From positions 1-64,000 of the forward strand of contig CANFJL010000011.1 in NCBI GenBank assembly GCA_947447525.1: 64,000 nucleotides of DNA, read 5' to 3'. A program made the position numbers and the translations under genes. Of this stretch, positions 59,741 through 64,000 are shown piece by piece. Below the pieces are notes generated by a model that saw only the letters and a program-made list of their open reading frames with translations, was not told the origin of the DNA and searched no databases. Numbering within the stretch: the first letter of the stretch is position 1; each line of letters begins with the position of its first letter. The stretch comes from Flavobacteriales bacterium (GTDB lineage: Bacteria > Bacteroidota > Bacteroidia > Flavobacteriales_D > Crocinitomicaceae).

Positions 59741-62024
59741 GTTTTTTAGGTTTAGGAGTCTTATAAAACATTAAAACTAAAATGGGGAGTAAGGTCAAAT
59801 CTGAAATCAAAGCAATAAATAAGGTGATGCTTATTAGAACGCCCATATAAAAAGATCCAGAAAAATTAGAGAAAATCAACAAGGAAAAACCACAGCACAA
59901 GACAAGACTCGACAAAATCATTGCCTTTCCTCTTTCTAGGTAGGCAGTTTTTAAGGCATAGCTTTTTGATTTCCCCTTCGCCAATTCAATGCGAAACTTT
60001 CCTAATAAGTGAATGGTGTCATCGTATGAGATACCAAAAGCAATCGTAAATATTACCGCTGTACTGGTCTTTAAATTGATCCCAAAATAGCCCATAATGG
60101 CGCCGATTACCAATAATGGTATCAGGTTGGGAATCATACTGATCAGCATCATTCTAAAAGATTTATAAACCAATCCCATAATTAAGGCGATGAGTAAAAC
60201 AGAAAATATCAAACCTTCTACCAAGCTTTTTGAGATAAAATGGATATTCTTATCAAACAAATGCGCAGTACCCGTTATGCGGTATTTAATTTTTCCTTTA
60301 AATTTCAACTGTCTTAAAAATTTCTGAAAAGCCTCATTTTTAAGCTGAATGCCTTGGTTGCCGATATCAGGAAAATTCCCATTCATCCTCAATCTTGTTT
60401 CAGTAGAATCAATAATTGTTTTTGAATATTTTCCTTGTCCAATGATCCTGATTATTTTTCTAAATTTCATCAAGTCTCTCCTAGCGCTTGGAATAGAATA
60501 AAATTTTCGGCTGCCTAAATGAGATGCTCTATTTAAAGATTTTAAAGTTTTACATAAGGAGTTCTTGATTTCCGCACCATAGACTTCTTCAATATAGGTT
60601 TCCACTGTATTGATTTCATTCAACACTTCTGGATCCCAAAGATCTAAGTTTTTATCTTTTAATTCAATCGACATGTCAAAAGGTCGAATACCTCCGTAAT
60701 GCTGATCTAAATAATTAAAATCTTGTTTTAAAGGTTCTTTGGAACTTAGGTCGTCCATTAGAAAATTATTAGACTCTATCAAACTAATGCCAAAAACACA
60801 GATTACGATTAAGATGGCATTGCCCCAAAGTACTTTTTTTCTATAGGAGATGAGCCATTGAAAAGTCCTGCGTAAAAATTTCTGCCAGAAAGGCGCCTCT
60901 TTTTGGGTATTGATATATTTTGGAATAGGGAATAAAAGAAAGAGAATGGGTAATAAAACGATGGTGAAAAAATAAGCAATCAAAGTTCCTGCGCCTGCCA
61001 CCAAACCAAATACTTGAACTGGAATTACATCTACAAAATATAAACTTCCAAAACCAATGGCAGTAGTAATTGAAGTTAAAAAAGCTGAAAAGGCAATTTC
61101 TTTGTAGGTCAAGATCACAGCATCTCGTTTTGACATACCAGATCTAATTCCTTCGAGAAATCTCGAGACAATGTAAATTACATCTGCCATGGCTACGACA
61201 AACATAATGGTAGGAAGCGTAACAAGAAGAATATTTATGGGTTCTTTAAACCATGACATGCCGCCAATTAACCATAAGGTAGCCATCAAAATCACGGACA
61301 AGGGGACGATTACTCCCCAACCCGAACGAAAAGTAAAAAATAAGAAAACGACGACTAGTAGACAACTCAGGATGATAAAGAAAACCATTTCTTGCATCAT
61401 TTTCTCTACATATAATTTTTGTCCAATGGTCCTTCCAGCGATATGAACCCCATCGAAATGGAATTTATTAATTTCTAGATGTAGTTTTTGAAGCAGGAGA
61501 TCGCTTTTGTTTTTTTTGATGTAATCTTCATGCCTAATATAAAGACAAACTGATTTCGCATCTTTTGAAATCAGAGCATTCAACAATTCATCTGTATGAA
61601 AAATTCGAGTGGAATCTCGTTTCAGATCAATATTTTTAAGATCTAGGTAAGGTCGTGAGGATCTTCCGCCAAAAGGGAATAAGAATTCTTCTTGAACTTC
61701 AGTGATGGAACCTACAAAAGTTACATAAGGAACCTTTTCATTTATTGATTTGGTAAGCGCGGCAATCTGCTTTAAAAATCTTTGATCAAAAACACCTTTT
61801 TTTCTTTCAATGGCAACCAAAAGAAAATCATTATCAGAATCAAATAATTTACGGTGGGACTTAAAAAAGACAGTCTCTTCGTCTTGCTCAGGGAAAAATT
61901 TCTCGAAATTATAATCAAACTTTAAATAATTTAATCCCCATGCGACGAAAAAAGTCAATCCCAGAATCAGCGTAAGCGCCCAAAAGGCAATTCGATTGAG
62001 TTTTTTTTCTTCTGGTATTTTCAA
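59715..62024 (-). CDS. MMPL/RND superfamily exporter
   Basis: 769 aa, TTG start at 62024 (MKIPEEKKLNRIAFW). Two halves each have a periplasmic domain and a helix bundle: FILSCLLVVVFLFFTFRS ... LPTIMFVVAMADVIYIVSRF, and LIFSVLLIALIMGLVY ... AVIFTIAFGISYDDTIHLLGKFR. The GxxxD-type helix 4 motifs (VAMADV, GISYDD) fit predicted RND exporters of the MMPL type, which move hydrophobic molecules or lipids and need no known partner. Convergent with the UbiA-like run; a link with lipid export is inferred. Confidence 0.87.
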   Translation of the reverse strand: MKIPEEKKLNRIAFWALTLILGLTFFVAWGLNYLKFDYNFEKFFPEQDEETVFFKSHRKLFDSDNDFLLVAIERKKGVFDQRFLKQIAALTKSINEKVPYVTFVGSITEVQEEFLFPFGGRSSRPYLDLKNIDLKRDSTRIFHTDELLNALISKDAKSVCLYIRHEDYIKKNKSDLLLQKLHLEINKFHFDGVHIAGRTIGQKLYVEKMMQEMVFFIILSCLLVVVFLFFTFRSGWGVIVPLSVILMATLWLIGGMSWFKEPINILLVTLPTIMFVVAMADVIYIVSRFLEGIRSGMSKRDAVILTYKEIAFSAFLTSITTAIGFGSLYFVDVIPVQVFGLVAGAGTLIAYFFTIVLLPILFLLFPIPKYINTQKEAPFWQKFLRRTFQWLISYRKKVLWGNAILIVICVFGISLIESNNFLMDDLSSKEPLKQDFNYLDQHYGGIRPFDMSIELKDKNLDLWDPEVLNEINTVETYIEEVYGAEIKNSLCKTLKSLNRASHLGSRKFYSIPSARRDLMKFRKIIRIIGQGKYSKTIIDSTETRLRMNGNFPDIGNQGIQLKNEAFQKFLRQLKFKGKIKYRITGTAHLFDKNIHFISKSLVEGLIFSVLLIALIMGLVYKSFRMMLISMIPNLIPLLVIGAIMGYFGINLKTSTAVIFTIAFGISYDDTIHLLGKFRIELAKGKSKSYALKTAYLERGKAMILSSLVLCCGFSLLIFSNFSGSFYMGVLISITLFIALISDLTLLPILVLMFYKTPKPKKPISPVSIP

Positions 62025-62122
62025 AATGTAATTTTGGTTAAAGTTAAACAGTTACTTCGCTTATTGTTAAATTTATCAATTCAAAATAACTCAGGCTACT
62101 TTCAAAAGCGAAACGACTACAC

Positions 62123-62569
62123 ATGGAAAAACAAAAAGTACGTCAATTGGTTCTCGAACATATTCAAAATCATATCGATCAATTGAGTAATATGTTAAAC
62201 CAAATCCAAGAATCCAGTCAAGAGGATTCCAAAAGTAGTGCAGGCGATAAACACGAAACGGCAAGAGCCATGGTGCAAATAGAAATAGAGAATATCAATA
62301 AACAAATGGCTGTTTTCATTGATCAGAGACAAGCGGTATTGGCAATTAATCCAAGCCTTAAATCCAGCAAAATTGCTAAAGGCAGTTTAGTTCAAACTAA
62401 TTTAGCTTGGTATTATTTTGCAGTAGGCTTAGGGAAATTAATGGTCGACAAGGAATTGGTTTTTGTATTGAATCCTCAAGCACCCTTAGGACAAATATTA
62501 CTGGGCAAAATGACCGGGGACTGTATTAATTTTAAAGAACAAGATATTGAAATCTTATCCATTCAATAA
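62123..62569 (+). CDS. GreA/GreB C-terminal-like protein
   Basis: 148 aa. The N-terminal coil contains SSQEDSKSSAGDKHETARAM, and the C-terminal half (SLVQTNLAWYYFAVGLGKLM ... NPQAPLGQILLGKMTGDCIN) resembles the GreA/GreB C-terminal FKBP-like domain, where SPLG-like motifs occur. It lacks the acidic-tipped long coiled coil of true Gre factors, so RNA polymerase cleavage stimulation is not assured. Relatives in Bacteroidota are often mislabelled 3-oxoacyl-ACP synthase. Confidence 0.75.
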   Translation: MEKQKVRQLVLEHIQNHIDQLSNMLNQIQESSQEDSKSSAGDKHETARAMVQIEIENINKQMAVFIDQRQAVLAINPSLKSSKIAKGSLVQTNLAWYYFAVGLGKLMVDKELVFVLNPQAPLGQILLGKMTGDCINFKEQDIEILSIQ

Positions 62570-62598
62570 ATATCTGTAAGAAAAGACAATACTCGAAA

Positions 62599-63585
62599 TT
62601 AAACCAATCCTTTTTCTATCAGCAACTTGGCTATCTGCACTGCATTGGTGGCGGCTCCTTTACGCAAATTATCAGCAACAATCCACAGGTTAAGCGTATT
62701 TTCTTGACTTTCATCTCTTCGAATCCTTCCTACAAACACATCGTCTTTTCCCTCTGCGTATTTAGGCATAGGATAAGAGAAAGTTTCTGGATCATCTTTA
62801 AGGATAATCCCAGGCATTTCTTGCAAAAGGTTTCGAACTTCTTGAAGGTCAAAATCTTGTTCAAATTGAATGTTTACAGCTTCCGAATGTCCACCAACCA
62901 CTGGCACACGAACAGCAGTTGCTGTTAATTTGATATTTGGATCTAAAATCTTTTTGGTTTCATTAGAAAGTTTCATCTCCTCTTTGGTATAGCCATTTTC
63001 TAAAAAGACATCACACTGAGGAATACAATTCTTATCAATTGGATATTTATACGCCATTTCTGCTTGAATGCCCGCCCTCTCATTTTCCATTTGCTGAACA
63101 GCCTTAACGCCTGTTCCCGTAATAGATTGATAGGTAGAAATCACCACGCGTTTTACAGAATACTTGGCATGTAATGGCGCTAAGGTGAGCACCAATTGAA
63201 TCGTACTGCAATTTGGATTGGCAATAATAAAATCTTGCTTCGTTAATAAATGACCATTGATTTCAGGAACAATAAGTTTTTTCGTGGGATCCATGCGCCA
63301 AGCAGATGAATTATCTATGACCTTAGTCCCAACCTCAGCAAATTTCGGAGCCCATTCTAATGAAATATCACCTCCTGCAGAGAAAATAGCAATGTCTGGA
63401 CGCAGTTCTAAAGCACTTTGCATGGAAACTACTGGAAAGGTTAAGCCACCAAAGTCGATTTGCGTACCGATTGATTTTTCTGAAGCCACCATGATTAAAT
63501 CAGTAATCGGAAAATTTTGTTCTCTTAGTACCTTCAACATTATAGTTCCTACCATACCTGTTGCACCTACGACTGCTATTCTCAT
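62599..63585 (-). CDS. asd: aspartate-semialdehyde dehydrogenase
   Basis: The enzyme (328 aa) reduces aspartyl phosphate to the semialdehyde for lysine, threonine and methionine synthesis. It shows the NADP motif VVGATGMVGTIMLKVL, VIDNSSAWRMD, the catalytic Cys in IANPNCSTIQLVL, STYQSITGTGVKAVQQ, and the catalytic His in VPVVGGHSEAVNIQF. Length is typical for the bacterial NADP enzyme. Confidence 0.95.
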   Translation of the reverse strand: MRIAVVGATGMVGTIMLKVLREQNFPITDLIMVASEKSIGTQIDFGGLTFPVVSMQSALELRPDIAIFSAGGDISLEWAPKFAEVGTKVIDNSSAWRMDPTKKLIVPEINGHLLTKQDFIIANPNCSTIQLVLTLAPLHAKYSVKRVVISTYQSITGTGVKAVQQMENERAGIQAEMAYKYPIDKNCIPQCDVFLENGYTKEEMKLSNETKKILDPNIKLTATAVRVPVVGGHSEAVNIQFEQDFDLQEVRNLLQEMPGIILKDDPETFSYPMPKYAEGKDDVFVGRIRRDESQENTLNLWIVADNLRKGAATNAVQIAKLLIEKGLV

Positions 63586-63641
63586 CTTAATAAATTATTA
63601 TTTCTTCCTGTTGATTTCATTACAATATCGCTGTAAAATTA

Positions 63642-63649
63642 TACATTTG
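63642..63649 (+). promoter_or_regulatory. -7 promoter element (TACATTTG) of the 63667 gene
   Basis: A perfect TAnnTTTG 17 nt upstream of the ATG at 63667; a one-mismatch TTG (ATT) lies 20 nt further upstream. Confidence 0.4.
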
Positions 63650-63666
63650 AAGGTAAATACATCACT

Positions 63667-64000
63667 ATGAGGACAATTTTCCTGTTTTCTTTATTTGCTT
63701 GTATGCTTTCAATGGCATTTTCACAAGTGTCTGATGATTTTTCTGATGGTGATTTTACTATTGCGCCTACTTGGTCAGGTACTGGAACTGACTTTATTAT
63801 CAATACAGCGCAACAAGTACAATTAAACAATACCATTGCTGCTACCTCCTATTTAGCTACTCCACATTTTTTAACTTCATTAAACAATAAGGAATGGGAT
63901 ATTTATGTGAAACAATCCTTTGCTGGTTCATCAAGTAATTTTGGAAGGATTTATCTATGTGCAGACAATGCAGACCTCAATGCCGTTTTGAATGGTTATT
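63667..64000 (+). CDS. exported protein, 3' end outside window
   Basis: An open frame runs from ATG at 63667 to the window edge (111 codons) with no stop. It begins with a signal peptide (MRTIFLFSLFACMLSMAFSQ) and continues VSDDFSDGDFTIAPTWSGTG and EWDIYVKQSFAGSSSNFGRI, which matches the N-terminal sandwich domain common in large T9SS-secreted or lamin-tail-type proteins of Bacteroidota. A C-terminal sorting domain is expected beyond the edge but cannot be seen. Confidence 0.75.
   Translation, partial: MRTIFLFSLFACMLSMAFSQVSDDFSDGDFTIAPTWSGTGTDFIINTAQQVQLNNTIAATSYLATPHFLTSLNNKEWDIYVKQSFAGSSSNFGRIYLCADNADLNAVLNGY

Noticed and set aside
62123..62569. 3-oxoacyl-ACP synthase
   Set aside because: That label is common for such proteins, but 148 aa without a thiolase fold or Cys-His-His triad cannot be a ketosynthase; a GreA-like domain fits better.
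1..64000. tRNA or rRNA genes and insertion sequences
   Set aside because: No cloverleaf-like segment, rRNA core sequence, transposase or flanking target duplication was seen when reading both strands; a tRNAscan or covariance search would settle small RNAs.

Overview
The window is AT-rich, gene-dense chromosomal DNA from a member of the Bacteroidota. Three things support this: a complete type IX secretion/gliding core in the order porP/sprF-gldK-gldL-gldM-gldN, family markers such as an IPExxxVDY protein beside pyk, DUF5916 and DUF721, and many copies of the Bacteroidota -7 promoter element TAnnTTTG. A flavobacterial lineage such as Crocinitomicaceae is a guess from gene style only. No rRNA, tRNA, CRISPR array, insertion sequence or prophage was seen.

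Layout. 0-7 kb: a CpsB-type phosphatase (cut by the window edge), a SixA-like phosphatase, a rhomboid protease, menA, etfBA, a bifunctional nuclease and a nucleoside permease, closed by an inverted/tandem repeat island. 7-11.4 kb, minus strand: carbonic anhydrase with a SulP transporter, a small exported protein, kbl and a small membrane protein. 11.4-20 kb: the T9SS motor and outer-membrane ring genes plus an arginase-fold protein whose metal ligands are missing. 20-27.4 kb: a MazG-like hydrolase, a fused alpha/beta E1 2-oxoacid dehydrogenase, a barrel protein, DUF2141, a fatty-acid hydroxylase-like protein, an FkbM methyltransferase and pruA. 27.5-43.8 kb: recF-DUF721, hydrolases, DUF5916, an M15-like peptidase, DUF493, IPExxxVDY-pyk, gcvP-bshB1, a ZIP transporter, a methyltransferase and coaE. 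43.8-47.6 kb: an unusual TonB_C-barrel fusion and a TonB-dependent receptor under a TPP riboswitch.

47.7-54.7 kb looks accessory. A minus-strand operon (a 104-aa CPPxC protein, a membrane protein, a histidine kinase and a NarL-type regulator) faces a plus-strand run of exported proteins: a Cys-rich lipoprotein, a propeller-like lipoprotein, a CxxC lipoprotein, an orphan T9SS sorting tail and a full T9SS substrate. The divergent promoter region holds operator-like repeats. This is the best candidate for an undescribed system. 54.9-62 kb holds a reductase, two copies of a dispersed repeat, and a run of lipid-flavoured membrane genes (steroid-reductase-like, UbiA-like, MMPL/RND). The window ends with a GreA-like protein, asd and the start of an exported protein.

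Across the window, at least nine genes carry TAnnTTTG ending only 4-6 nt before the start codon. This geometry predicts leaderless mRNAs and was used to choose several starts. Functional calls rest on recognised family motifs in the translations; no database search was run.
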